Shown here: positions 22,207 through 30,438 of the stretch, one piece after another
Layout of the letters: the number at the start of each line of letters is the position of its first letter
Numbering within the stretch: the first letter of the stretch is position 1
From: Brevundimonas sp. SGAir0440
GTDB lineage: Bacteria; Pseudomonadota; Alphaproteobacteria; Caulobacterales; Caulobacteraceae
Assembly: GCF_005484585.1 (NCBI RefSeq)
Contig: NZ_CP039435.1
Coordinates: 1-64,000 of the forward strand
Length of the DNA stretch: 64,000 nt
Reading direction: 5' to 3'
Notes under the pieces: generated by a model
Seen by the model: only the letters and a program-made list of their open reading frames with translations
What the model was told of the DNA's origin: nothing
Databases searched by the model: none
Translations under genes and position numbers: made by a program

Positions 22207-22338
22207 GAACACCACATGGACCAGCGTCGCCACGGCTACGATAAAGCCGAAGCCGACGACCAGCCCCACTGCCGGATGCAGCGGCGCCCGCTCACGCGGC
22301 GCATGGGCGATACGGTCTTGAGGATGGATGACAGCCAT
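22192..22338 (-). CDS. Single-span membrane microprotein
   Basis: A 48-residue protein starting MAVIHPQDRIAHAPRERAPLHP, followed by one hydrophobic segment (AVGLVVGFGFIVAVATLVHVVFNAVL) reaching the C-terminus. The charged N-terminus suggests an N-in anchor. A longer in-frame start exists at 22428, but it would run through the 22360 palindrome. It is divergent from the protease gene at 22538. Function unknown; its short length leaves some doubt. Confidence 0.5.
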   Translation of the reverse strand: MAVIHPQDRIAHAPRERAPLHPAVGLVVGFGFIVAVATLVHVVFNAVL

Positions 22339-22359
22339 CGTCCTTGTCCTTTCCCTATG

Positions 22360-22379
22360 ATCCCGGATCGATCCGGGAT
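22360..22379. repeat. Perfect 20-bp palindrome
   Basis: The sequence ATCCCGGATC followed by GATCCGGGAT is fully self-complementary. It lies between the divergent membrane microprotein gene and the protease gene, 21 bp upstream of the first. It could be an operator for a dimeric regulator or a dispersed palindrome; one copy in the window cannot separate these. Confidence 0.75.
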
Positions 22380-22537
22380 GGGAGCGTCGGACTCTGACGG
22401 CCCGATCGTCTCCTCCAGAACCGAGCATGACTCCGATAGCCCTTCATGGCGAGGGTTATTTTACGTGGACCAATCGGCTGGACGGCGGCGCGTGGAAGTT
22501 GCACCTTCGCCCTCAAGGGATGTTCGGGACTGATTGT

Positions 22538-24142
22538 ATGAGTTCGAAGCTGGTAACCTGCGCCATTGCGGCGGTGGGATCGATTGTTTTTGCCGCAATG
22601 GCTCAGCCAGCGCGGGCGGACTGGCTGCGGGCCGAAAGCGAACGCTTCATCGTCTATAGCGACGGCGGCGAGCGCGCCCTGCGCGATTACGTTCAGAAAC
22701 TCGAGATTTTCGATCGTGTCATGCAGGTCCGACACGGCGGCTCAATGTTGGATGAGCCGCAGCGCAAGATGCCAATCTATCTCGTTAGCGGCCGCCGAGG
22801 CTTGACGCGTGTGCACCCGCAGAGCGGTGAAAACACGATGGGCACCTACTTCCCGACGGAAGAGGATATCTTTGCGGTCGCCATCAGGGGCGACGGCGAC
22901 GGCGGGATGTCGGGCGACGACATCCTCATGCACGAATACGCCCACCACTTCATGCTGGGCAGCTTCCCCGGATCCTACCCGGCGTGGTTCGTCGAAGGCT
23001 TTGCCGAATACTACATGACCGCGGACATCGACGTCCGAGATCGAAAAGTTCAGCTGGGCCAGTTCAACCAGAACCGCGCCTACTGGATTTTGACGGAGAG
23101 CTGGATTCCTCTGGACGTGTTGCTGACCAAACGTCCGGGCGAAGTCCGATCCGACAGCCAGAAGGCGACCTACTATCCGATCGCCTGGCTGCTGACGCAC
23201 TGGTTCATCAGCGATCCTGCGCGCCTAGAGCAGTTGGAAGACTATCTGAAGCGCGTTTCCGGCGGCGAGGATTCTGTGCCTGCAATGGAGGCCGCCACCG
23301 GAATGTCGTTGCGTGACCTTCAGGTCGCGCTTCGACGCTACACCCGTGGTCGCCTGATGGGCAGGACGCTCAGCGGCCAGTTTCCAACGGCCGACATCGT
23401 CGTCACGCGACTGTCGCCCGCCGCGGATGATCTGCTGCTCATCAATCAACGGCTCAAGATCGGCGTCCCCGACGAAGATCGCCAGGCCTTGGGCCAAGAG
23501 GTCGCCAGGCTGGCGGCCCGGCATGGCGACGATCCTTTGGCCTTGCTCGCCGCCGGCCATGCCGGTCTCCATTTCGGCGATCGCCCCGCCGGCGAACGTG
23601 CGCTTCAACGCCTGCTGGACATCGATCCGGACCATGTCGAAGCCCTGCAGTTCCTGGCGCAGGAGCGGCTCAAACAAGCGCGCGAGGCCGAAGACGACGA
23701 CCAGGCTCAGGCATTGCGCGTCCAGGCGCGCGGTTATCTCTCTCGCGCCTATGCAGCCGGTCAGAACGACTACCGCACCCTTATGCTTCTGTCCGAACTT
23801 CGCCGGACCCAGCCCGGCTATCCCAACGAAAACGATCTGCTGACCCTGGGCTTGGCGCTGGATCGCGCCCCTCAACTGGCGGCGGTGCGCTTTCCCTATG
23901 CAGACGCCCTGGTGAAAACCGGCAAGCCGGAAGAGGCGATCGCGGTGTTGAAACCGGTGGCCAACAATCCCCACGGCGGCGCCGCTTCCATCTTCGCAAG
24001 CGGCATGATCGCCGCCATCGAAAAGGGCCAGGCCTTGCCGGAAATCACGCAAGACGCCGAAGCGCCTCAGATCAGCGAGCCGGAGCCGGAAACCTCTCCG
24101 CAAACACCGTCTGAATCCGCCCCATCTCCTGCCAGTGAGTGA
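22538..24142 (+). CDS. Exported HExxH metalloprotease-like protein with C-terminal repeats
   Basis: A 534-residue protein with signal peptide MSSKLVTCAIAAVGSIVFAAMAQPARA. The peptidase-like part carries the zinc motif HEYAHH (132-137) and a downstream Glu in EGFAEYY (E157), the gluzincin pattern of DUF1570/peptidase-MA-like proteins. The C-terminal half (about 300-490) is helical with TPR-like spacing (GDDPLALLAAGHAGLHFGDRPAG), ending in an acidic Pro/Glu tail. ATG 22538 gives the signal peptide; an upstream in-frame start at 22427 does not. Predicted periplasmic; substrate unknown. Confidence 0.82.
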   Translation: MSSKLVTCAIAAVGSIVFAAMAQPARADWLRAESERFIVYSDGGERALRDYVQKLEIFDRVMQVRHGGSMLDEPQRKMPIYLVSGRRGLTRVHPQSGENTMGTYFPTEEDIFAVAIRGDGDGGMSGDDILMHEYAHHFMLGSFPGSYPAWFVEGFAEYYMTADIDVRDRKVQLGQFNQNRAYWILTESWIPLDVLLTKRPGEVRSDSQKATYYPIAWLLTHWFISDPARLEQLEDYLKRVSGGEDSVPAMEAATGMSLRDLQVALRRYTRGRLMGRTLSGQFPTADIVVTRLSPAADDLLLINQRLKIGVPDEDRQALGQEVARLAARHGDDPLALLAAGHAGLHFGDRPAGERALQRLLDIDPDHVEALQFLAQERLKQAREAEDDDQAQALRVQARGYLSRAYAAGQNDYRTLMLLSELRRTQPGYPNENDLLTLGLALDRAPQLAAVRFPYADALVKTGKPEEAIAVLKPVANNPHGGAASIFASGMIAAIEKGQALPEITQDAEAPQISEPEPETSPQTPSESAPSPASE

Positions 24143-24173
24143 CTTTCGGCGCGCGGCGGGTTAGTCGCGCGCC

Positions 24174-25817
24174 ATGTCCTCTTTGACCTTGCCTGAAGAA
24201 GCGGCGCGCCGCCGGACCTTCGCCATCATCGCCCACCCGGATGCGGGCAAGACGACCCTGACCGAGCATATCCTGTTGGCCGGCGGCGCCATTCGTGCGG
24301 CCGGCGCCGTGCGGGCGCGCGGCGAAAACCGGCGGACGCGTTCGGACTGGATGAAGATCGAGAAGGAGCGGGGCATCTCGGTCTCGGCCTCGGTCATGAC
24401 GTTCGAGCACGACGGCAAGATGTTCAACCTGCTCGATACGCCCGGGCACGAGGACTTTTCCGAAGACACCTATCGCACCCTGACCGCCGCCGACTGCGCC
24501 ATCATGGTGCTGGACGCCGCCAAGGGCATCGAGCCGCAGACGCTGAAGCTGTTCGAGGTCTGCCGCCTGCGCGACATCCCGATCATCACCTTCATCAACA
24601 AGCTGGACCGCGAGGCCCAGGACCCGATGGCCCTCTTGGACGACATCGCGTCACGCCTTCAGCTGGACCCCGCCCCGATCTGGTGGCCGGCCGAGAGCGG
24701 CAATCGCCTGCGCGGCATGGTCGAGGTCGGCACCGGCCGGTTCCAGCCCTACACCCGCAAGGCCGCCGGGTCGGCGGAAGACCCCGAACACCCCCCCGCC
24801 CTGCCGCTGGACCAGGCAGCGCAGTATTTCGAGGCGGGCGAGCAGGACAATCTCGCCGAGGCCGTCGAACTGGTCGAGGGCGGCTATCCCGCCTTTGACC
24901 GCCAGGCCTTCCTGGAAGGTCACATGACGCCGGTTCTGTGGGGATCGGCGCTTCGCCATTTCGGCATCGACGAACTTCTGAAGGCCATCGGCGACTGGGC
25001 CCCGGCGCCCAAGGTGATGAAGGCGAAGAAGGAATCGCCGCCCGAGACCCGCAACGCCCCCGCCCCCGTCGAGACCGAGGTCGAGCCGGGTTCGAACGAG
25101 GTCACCGGCTTCGTCTTCAAGGTCCAGGCGAACATGGACCCCAACCACCGCGACCGGATCGCCATGTTCCGTATGGCGTCGGGCGCCTTCAAGCGCGGCA
25201 TGAAGCTGAAGGTGCAGAACACCGGCAAGTCCCTGTCGGTCAATGCGCCGATCATGTTCTTCGCCTCGGACCGCGAACTGGCCGACGACGCCTTCGCCGG
25301 CGATGTGATCGGCATCCCGAACCACGGCGTGCTGCGCGTCGGCGACAGCCTGTCGGAGAGCGGCGTGGTCCGTTTCGCGGGCCTGCCCAACTTCGCGCCG
25401 GAAATCCTGCAACGGGTTCGCGTGAAGGATCCGCTGAAGGCCAAACACCTGAAGAAAGCGCTGGAAGGTCTGGCCGAGGAAGGCGTGACCCAGCTGTTCC
25501 GTCCCGAAATCGGCTCGGACTTCATCGTCGGCGCCGTGGGCCAGCTGCAGTTCGAGGTCATGGCCGACCGTCTGGGCGAGGAGTACGGCCTGGACGTCGT
25601 CTTCGAACCGTCCCCCTACGCCGAGGCGCGCTGGATCGCTCCAGGCTCGGAGGGCTCCGACGCGGACGTCGAGGACTTCAGCGGCAAATACCGTCCCCAG
25701 ATGGCGCGCGACATCGACCAGGCCCCGGTCTTCCTGGCCAAGTCGAGCTGGGAGACCGGCTATGTCGGCGAACGCTTCCCCAAGATCGCCTTCACCAAGA
25801 CGAAGGAACGCGGCTGA
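24174..25817 (+). CDS. prfC: Peptide chain release factor 3
   Basis: GTPase that removes RF1/RF2 from the ribosome after peptide release. The 547-residue protein shows the G1 motif AHPDAGKTTLTEH, G2 region ERGISVSASVMTF, G3 DTPGHEDFSEDTYRTL and G4 NKLDRE, then EF-G-like domains ending FEPSPYAEARW and FLAKSSWETGYVGERFP. Length is slightly above the usual 529 because of a Glu/Pro-rich insert around 285-305. It starts 31 bp after the protease gene and may be read from the same transcript. Confidence 0.96.
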   Translation: MSSLTLPEEAARRRTFAIIAHPDAGKTTLTEHILLAGGAIRAAGAVRARGENRRTRSDWMKIEKERGISVSASVMTFEHDGKMFNLLDTPGHEDFSEDTYRTLTAADCAIMVLDAAKGIEPQTLKLFEVCRLRDIPIITFINKLDREAQDPMALLDDIASRLQLDPAPIWWPAESGNRLRGMVEVGTGRFQPYTRKAAGSAEDPEHPPALPLDQAAQYFEAGEQDNLAEAVELVEGGYPAFDRQAFLEGHMTPVLWGSALRHFGIDELLKAIGDWAPAPKVMKAKKESPPETRNAPAPVETEVEPGSNEVTGFVFKVQANMDPNHRDRIAMFRMASGAFKRGMKLKVQNTGKSLSVNAPIMFFASDRELADDAFAGDVIGIPNHGVLRVGDSLSESGVVRFAGLPNFAPEILQRVRVKDPLKAKHLKKALEGLAEEGVTQLFRPEIGSDFIVGAVGQLQFEVMADRLGEEYGLDVVFEPSPYAEARWIAPGSEGSDADVEDFSGKYRPQMARDIDQAPVFLAKSSWETGYVGERFPKIAFTKTKERG

Positions 25818-25871
25818 GGCCGGCGCCGCAAACGACTTCCTTTGGTCACGCGGCTGAGCCATTCTGAGGTC

Positions 25872-26216
25872 ATGTCGACGCTTCTCGCCCTCGCCAGCAC
25901 CGTCTTTATGCTGCAGGCCGCCCCTTCCGTGGGGCTGGTTTCGTATGACGAAGCGGTGCGCTGTGCGGGCCTGACCCAGGCCGCGTCGGAGCTTGAAGGC
26001 GGCGAAAGCGCCCAGGGGCGGCGGTTGTATGACGCCGCGCTCTACTGGTCCCTGGCGGCCATGCAGGCCGCGACGGCGGCGGGCAAGGCGGCGCCGGCCG
26101 CCGAGGCCGATCAGACCCGCGCGCGCATCACCGCGGTGCGCCAGCTTAACGCCGAGGCGCCCCAGGCCCGCGCCAATCTGCAACGCTGCCAGCAGAAGAC
26201 GCCGAAACTCGACTAG
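25872..26216 (+). CDS. Small exported helical protein of unknown function
   Basis: A 114-residue protein with a probable signal peptide (MSTLLALASTVFMLQAAPSVG) and a helical mature part rich in Ala, Glu and Gln, with two Cys (VRCAGLTQ and LQRCQQKT) that may pair. An upstream GTG at 25842 would disturb the signal peptide, so ATG 25872 is chosen. It follows prfC by 54 bp on the same strand. Not recognised. Confidence 0.65.
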   Translation: MSTLLALASTVFMLQAAPSVGLVSYDEAVRCAGLTQAASELEGGESAQGRRLYDAALYWSLAAMQAATAAGKAAPAAEADQTRARITAVRQLNAEAPQARANLQRCQQKTPKLD

Positions 26217-26322
26217 GGCGCCGGCTTAAGGCCAAGCCGAACCGCATTCCCGGCGCTGCGTTTGCATTGGACGCCGCAGGTGACGCAGTCTGCGTCCCGA
26301 AGCGGGATAACCGAGGTCCAGC

Positions 26323-27537
26323 ATGTATGAATTCGGCCGTGATCTTCGAAAACTCTTCGCCCAGGCGCGAGAGAGCGAAGACCTGGGCTGGGTCGAACTG
26401 ATCGGCGCAGATCTGCTGCGCGCCGAGGCGCGACGCGAGGCTACGAACGCCGGACGCGTCTCCTGCGCCCGTCCCTTCGAGACCGAAAACCGCGCCTGCG
26501 CCCTGTGGCGCGAACACGCCCGGCGCACCGGCGCCGCCGACAGTCTGGACCGGGCCGAACGCTGCGCCGACAGCCTGGTGCGTTCAGCCGTGGGCGAGGA
26601 TCAGATCGCGCGGGCCGCCATGGCCAAAGCGGCGGTGCTGATGCTGCGCTTTGATCTGTGCGGCGATCCCGCCCGTCTGGACCGCGCGGCGACGACCCTT
26701 GCGGCGGTCGGACAGCCGCGCAGCCGACGCATCGCGGTCGGCATGGCCGCGCTTCACGCCCGGCTGACGGTCCGCACGGCCCGGCTGAGCGGCGACATCG
26801 CCCGCCTTCATCAGGCGGCCGCCTTGATGGATGAGGCGGTGCGCAGAGACGACGCCGACGACATGGATCTGCGTATGGATCGCGCGGCCCTGTCGCTGGA
26901 AATGGGCGTTGTCCAGCGCGATGTGCATTTGCTGGATCAGGCCGGCAGGGATCTGGGCGCCTTGGTCGAGGCCGCGTCGCCCGACCATCGCCCCCTGACA
27001 CGCGCCCGCGCCCTGGCCCTGTGCGGCGCCGGCCTGTCGGCCCTGGCCGCGATCGCGGGGCACGACGAGGCCCGCAACCAGGGGCGGATCATGTTCGACG
27101 CCGCCGCCGATCAGTTCACCCCGGATCACAGCCCGCTAGACTGGGCCGCGATCCAGGTGCTGCGCGTCGGCGACGACGCCCAGCCATTGATGCTGCTGAC
27201 CCAGGCCGAAGCCCTGACGCAGGGCGGCGAACTGATCATCGGCGCCTTGGCGCGCGAGCGGCGCATCACGCGTGAGGTGGCCCTGGCCGAGGCGGTCAAG
27301 AACCTGACCGCCCTGATGACGCTGGAAACCCGCCTTCGCGCGCGCATTGCGACGGCGACGCCGCTCGACTGGGCCGCCGATCAGATCGGCATGGCCGAAA
27401 TCATGTTGGCGCGGTATCGGCTGGGCGGCGTCGTCCCGACCGATCTGGGACTGATCCTGGGCGAGGCGGCGATGACGGCCCGGGAAATGGGCGTCGACGC
27501 CCTCGCCGACCGCGCCGAGGCGCTTCTCAGGCCCTAG
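26323..27537 (+). CDS. TPR-like protein of unknown function
   Basis: A 404-residue cytosolic protein with no signal peptide or membrane span, almost wholly helical. The motif PLDWAA recurs at 271-276 and 347-352, 76 residues apart. It resembles the 'PLDWAxxQxxLGxAL' units of some alphaproteobacterial and cyanobacterial TPR proteins, so I read this as a diverged TPR superhelix acting as a scaffold or partner binder. Alternating helix pairs such as AAALMDEAVRRDDADDMDLR fit. It ends 4 bp before the convergent cysQ. No partner is indicated. Confidence 0.72.
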   Translation: MYEFGRDLRKLFAQARESEDLGWVELIGADLLRAEARREATNAGRVSCARPFETENRACALWREHARRTGAADSLDRAERCADSLVRSAVGEDQIARAAMAKAAVLMLRFDLCGDPARLDRAATTLAAVGQPRSRRIAVGMAALHARLTVRTARLSGDIARLHQAAALMDEAVRRDDADDMDLRMDRAALSLEMGVVQRDVHLLDQAGRDLGALVEAASPDHRPLTRARALALCGAGLSALAAIAGHDEARNQGRIMFDAAADQFTPDHSPLDWAAIQVLRVGDDAQPLMLLTQAEALTQGGELIIGALARERRITREVALAEAVKNLTALMTLETRLRARIATATPLDWAADQIGMAEIMLARYRLGGVVPTDLGLILGEAAMTAREMGVDALADRAEALLRP

Positions 27538-27540
27538 ACC

Positions 27541-28368
27541 TCAGCCGCCCATGGCGACGAAGGCGCCGTTCAGGAACCGCGTCTTGCCATAGGCCATCCG
27601 CTGCCCGTCATCGGCCAGAACCCGCCCGCCGGCGGCTTCCAGCACCGCCTGGCCCGCTGCGGTGTCCCATTCCGAGGTCGGGCCCGTGCGCGGATAGGCG
27701 TCGAACCGCCCCTCGGCGATCAGGCAGAATTTCAGCGACGAATCCGTCCCCTGCCAGCGCGAGCAGCCGTGACGGGCGGCCAGACGCGTCGCCTCTTCGT
27801 CGGTGACGCTGTGGCTCAGCAGGGCCATGCCTTCCTGCGGCCGGTCGCGCACCCGGATCGAACGCCAGTCCTCGCCCGAATGCGCCTCGCCGGCCTGAAG
27901 GGCGCCGAACTGACGCCGGAAGGCGCCGCCCTCGGGCTTGTCGGTGCGCCAGGTCGTCGCCGTCGCCGGCGCCGTCACCACGCCCGCGACCGGATAGCCG
28001 TCATGGATAAGGGCGATATTGACGGTGAAGGCCTCGCCGCCGCGCACGAAACCGCGCGTGCCGTCCAGCGGATCGATCAGCCAGAACCAGTCCTCGGCCG
28101 CCTCGGGCGCGCCGTCGGCCGACACGGCTTCCTCCGCCACCGTCTGCACGCCCGGATACAGGGCCGCCAGCCGTTCCAGGATCAGGGCCTCGGCCGCCCG
28201 GTCGGCCTGGGTCACCGGGCTGTCGTCGGACTTGGTCTCGACCGCCGTGCCTGCGCGCCAATAGGGCAGGATCAGCCGCGCGGCCTCCTCTGCGATCTCG
28301 GCGATGGCCAGGGACAGCGCGCCGGACGTCAGATCGCGCTCTAGAGCAGGTGTGGAGGAGGTCGTCAT
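27541..28368 (-). CDS. cysQ: 3'(2'),5'-bisphosphate nucleotidase CysQ-like (inositol monophosphatase family)
   Basis: Mg-dependent phosphatase, most likely hydrolysing 3'-phosphoadenosine 5'-phosphate left after PAPS use. The 275-residue protein has the metal-site motifs VAEEAV and WFWLIDPLDGTRGFVRGGEAFTVNIALI (DPxDGT), and WDTAAGQAVLEAAGG near the C-terminus. The family also contains inositol monophosphatases and a histidinol-phosphate phosphatase (HisN), which sequence reading alone does not exclude; the DGTRGF spelling favours CysQ/HisN over true IMPase. It complements cysD/cysNC about 10 kb away. ATG 28368 is preferred, with 28401 as an alternative. Confidence 0.85.
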   Translation of the reverse strand: MTTSSTPALERDLTSGALSLAIAEIAEEAARLILPYWRAGTAVETKSDDSPVTQADRAAEALILERLAALYPGVQTVAEEAVSADGAPEAAEDWFWLIDPLDGTRGFVRGGEAFTVNIALIHDGYPVAGVVTAPATATTWRTDKPEGGAFRRQFGALQAGEAHSGEDWRSIRVRDRPQEGMALLSHSVTDEEATRLAARHGCSRWQGTDSSLKFCLIAEGRFDAYPRTGPTSEWDTAAGQAVLEAAGGRVLADDGQRMAYGKTRFLNGAFVAMGG

Positions 28369-28464
28369 TGGCGGGTCGATAGACCATCCGGGCGGTTCCA
28401 TGAACCGGCAAATCACTTCAACTTCGCGCGCGACACGAACTGTGACCTGAGCGCGCCAGATATC

Positions 28465-29136
28465 ATGACCTCCCCCCACGACACAGACGCCGCTCCGCTG
28501 GACCTCCCGGTCGATGGGACGGAGCTGGCGACCTACATCGCGGCCAAGCTGTGCCATGACTTCATCAGTCCGTCGGGCGCCATCGTCTCCGGCCTGGACC
28601 TGATGCAGGACCCGACGGCCCAGGACATGCGCGACGACGCCCTGGCCCTGATCGAGCAGAGCGCCAGGAAGATGGTCGCCCTGGTTCACTTCGCCCGGGT
28701 CGCCTTCGGCGCCGCCACGACCAGCGAGACGTTCACCGCCCGCGAGATCGAAGGCCTGGTGTCCGGCATGGTCCAGGGCGGCCGCGCCTCGCTGGACTGG
28801 CGCATAGCCGACGGCGAGTTCACCAAGCCCCAGGCCCGCGCTTTGACCAACCTCGCCTATCTGACGGTCGGCGCCCTGCCGATGGGCGGCGTCGCCACCA
28901 TTCAGTCGCGGGTGGAAAACGGCCTGCTCTATCTGGAAGGCTTCGCCGAGGGCGCCCGCGCCCGGCTGAAGCCCGAGGCCGTCACGGGTCTGGCCGGCGA
29001 ACGCCTGGTCGAGGGCCTGGCCGGCCAGTGGATCCAGCCCTACTGGCTTTGGCTGACCGTGAACGAGGCCGGCGGCGCTCTACGCGTCAAGGTTGAAGAC
29101 GGAAAGGTCGCACTGGTCGCGCGAATGCCCGCCTGA
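28465..29136 (+). CDS. chpT: Histidine phosphotransferase ChpT
   Basis: Essential cell-cycle phosphotransferase that passes phosphate from CckA to CtrA and CpdR. The 223-residue protein has the phospho-accepting helix LAAKLCHDFISPSGAI-type sequence (His31 in AAKLCHDFISP), then GLDLMQDPTAQDMRDDALALIEQSARKM, closely following the C. crescentus protein. The C-terminal half is a degenerate kinase-like ATPase fold without ATP motifs. It is followed by a CheY-like regulator and cheR on the same strand, and its partner kinase gene cckA lies 1.3 kb further, in the opposite direction. Confidence 0.93.
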   Translation: MTSPHDTDAAPLDLPVDGTELATYIAAKLCHDFISPSGAIVSGLDLMQDPTAQDMRDDALALIEQSARKMVALVHFARVAFGAATTSETFTAREIEGLVSGMVQGGRASLDWRIADGEFTKPQARALTNLAYLTVGALPMGGVATIQSRVENGLLYLEGFAEGARARLKPEAVTGLAGERLVEGLAGQWIQPYWLWLTVNEAGGALRVKVEDGKVALVARMPA

Positions 29137-29155
29137 GGCGTTTCCAAACGACTCA

Positions 29156-29170
29156 TTAACTGGCGTTTGA
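29156..29170 (+). promoter_or_regulatory. CtrA-like half-degenerate box upstream of the CheY-like gene
   Basis: TTAA-N7-TTGA differs by one base from the CtrA consensus TTAA-N7-TTAA. It lies in the 91-base gap after chpT, 58 bases before the CheY-like start codon. One mismatch in an AT-poor genome is suggestive only. Confidence 0.35.
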
Positions 29171-29227
29171 GATAAAAACAGTCCATCCGCCTCGGGTTAA
29201 AGCCGTCGTGTCATTGAGGGATCGACC

Positions 29228-29605
29228 TTGGACTTCCGAACCTGCCTGATCGTCGACGACAGCCGCATCATCCGCAAGGTTGCGCGCCGCATCGTCGAGG
29301 GCCTGGGCTATGAGGTCGATGAGGCGGCTGACGGCTCCGAAGCCCTGGCCTATTGCACCGGCGCCATGCCCGACGTCCTGCTGGTGGACTGGAACATGCC
29401 CGTGATGGACGGCATCACCTTCCTGCGTCGCCTGCGCGCCATGCCGGGCGGCAAGCAACCTAAGGTGCTGTTCTGCACGATCGAGACCCGCCCCGAGCGG
29501 ATCGCCGAAGCCCTGGCCGCCGGCGCCGACGACTATGTGATGAAGCCGTTTGACGGCGAAATCCTGCAGTCCAAGCTCACGGAGGTCGGAGCGATCGCCG
29601 CATGA
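29228..29605 (+). CDS. CheY-like single-domain response regulator
   Basis: A 125-residue receiver with no output domain. The acidic pocket is D10/D11, the phosphorylation site D54 (LLVDWNMPVMDG), the switch Thr T84 and the Lys K106 (YVMKPF). Its gene overlaps cheR by 4 bases (ATGA), so the two are translationally coupled. The partner could be a flagellar switch, as for CheY, or a cell-cycle kinase, given chpT upstream and cckA downstream. The output is not evident from the sequence. Confidence 0.92.
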   Translation: MDFRTCLIVDDSRIIRKVARRIVEGLGYEVDEAADGSEALAYCTGAMPDVLLVDWNMPVMDGITFLRRLRAMPGGKQPKVLFCTIETRPERIAEALAAGADDYVMKPFDGEILQSKLTEVGAIAA

Positions 29606-30417
29606 CGCCTGAGGACTTCGACAAGCTGCAGTCCCTTCTCGCCACCCGCGCCGGCTATCGGCTGTCGCGGGATCGCATCCACCTGGCCGAACACCGGCTG
29701 GGTCCGATCGCGCGGCGCGAGGGCTACGCCAATGTCGAGGCCCTGCTGACGAACCTGTGGGCCAATCCGGTCGCCTCGCTGGCCTGGTCGGTGATCGAGG
29801 CCCTGCTGAACGCCGAGACCTGGTTCCGTCGCGACCGCACACCCTTCCGCATCCTCGAGACCGAGCTGCTGCCGGCCCTGTCCAAGGCGCGGCCCGACGG
29901 ACGGATCAAGATCTGGTCGGCCGGCTGTTCGACCGGCCAGGAAGCCTGGTCCATCGCCATGGCGGCCAGGGAGATCGGCGTCGATGTCGATCTGGTCGCC
30001 ACCGACCTGTCGCAGCGCGCGATCGAGAAGGCGCGCTCGGGCCTCTATACCGGCTTCGAGATCCAGCGCGGGCTCACGGCCAGGACCATGCTGCGCTGGT
30101 TCGAACCGCGGGAAGACCAGTGGATCGTCAAGGCCGAACTGGCCGACGCCGTGCGTTTCGGTCGCGCCAACCTGCTGGACGAACCGACCGATGACGCCCG
30201 TTTTGACGTCATCTTCTGCCGCAATGTCATGACCGATATGGACCCGTCGCGCCGGGCGCGTCTGCTCGACGGACTGGAGCGCCGCCTGATCGATGACGGC
30301 TGCCTGCTTCTGGGCGTGGACGAAAGCCTTGAAGGCGAGACGGTCGCCTTCCGCGCCGTGAACGGCCGCCGGGGCCTATATGTAAAGGCGCCGTCCGCGC
30401 TTCGCCGCGCCGCCTGA
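29602..30417 (+). CDS. cheR: Chemoreceptor glutamate methyltransferase CheR
   Basis: SAM-dependent methyltransferase that methylates chemoreceptor glutamates. The 271-residue protein has an N-terminal helical domain with SRDRIHLAEHRLGPIARR and the catalytic domain with ETWFRRDRTPFRILE, IWSAGCSTGQEAWSIAM (SAM site), VDLVATDLSQRAIEKARSGLY and FDVIFCRNVM. No receptors, cheA, cheW or cheB are nearby, so it is an orphan copy, coupled to the CheY-like gene. It converges with cckA 21 bases away. Confidence 0.95.
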   Translation: MTPEDFDKLQSLLATRAGYRLSRDRIHLAEHRLGPIARREGYANVEALLTNLWANPVASLAWSVIEALLNAETWFRRDRTPFRILETELLPALSKARPDGRIKIWSAGCSTGQEAWSIAMAAREIGVDVDLVATDLSQRAIEKARSGLYTGFEIQRGLTARTMLRWFEPREDQWIVKAELADAVRFGRANLLDEPTDDARFDVIFCRNVMTDMDPSRRARLLDGLERRLIDDGCLLLGVDESLEGETVAFRAVNGRRGLYVKAPSALRRAA

Positions 30418-30438
30418 CCCCGCCCTTCATGCGGGCGA

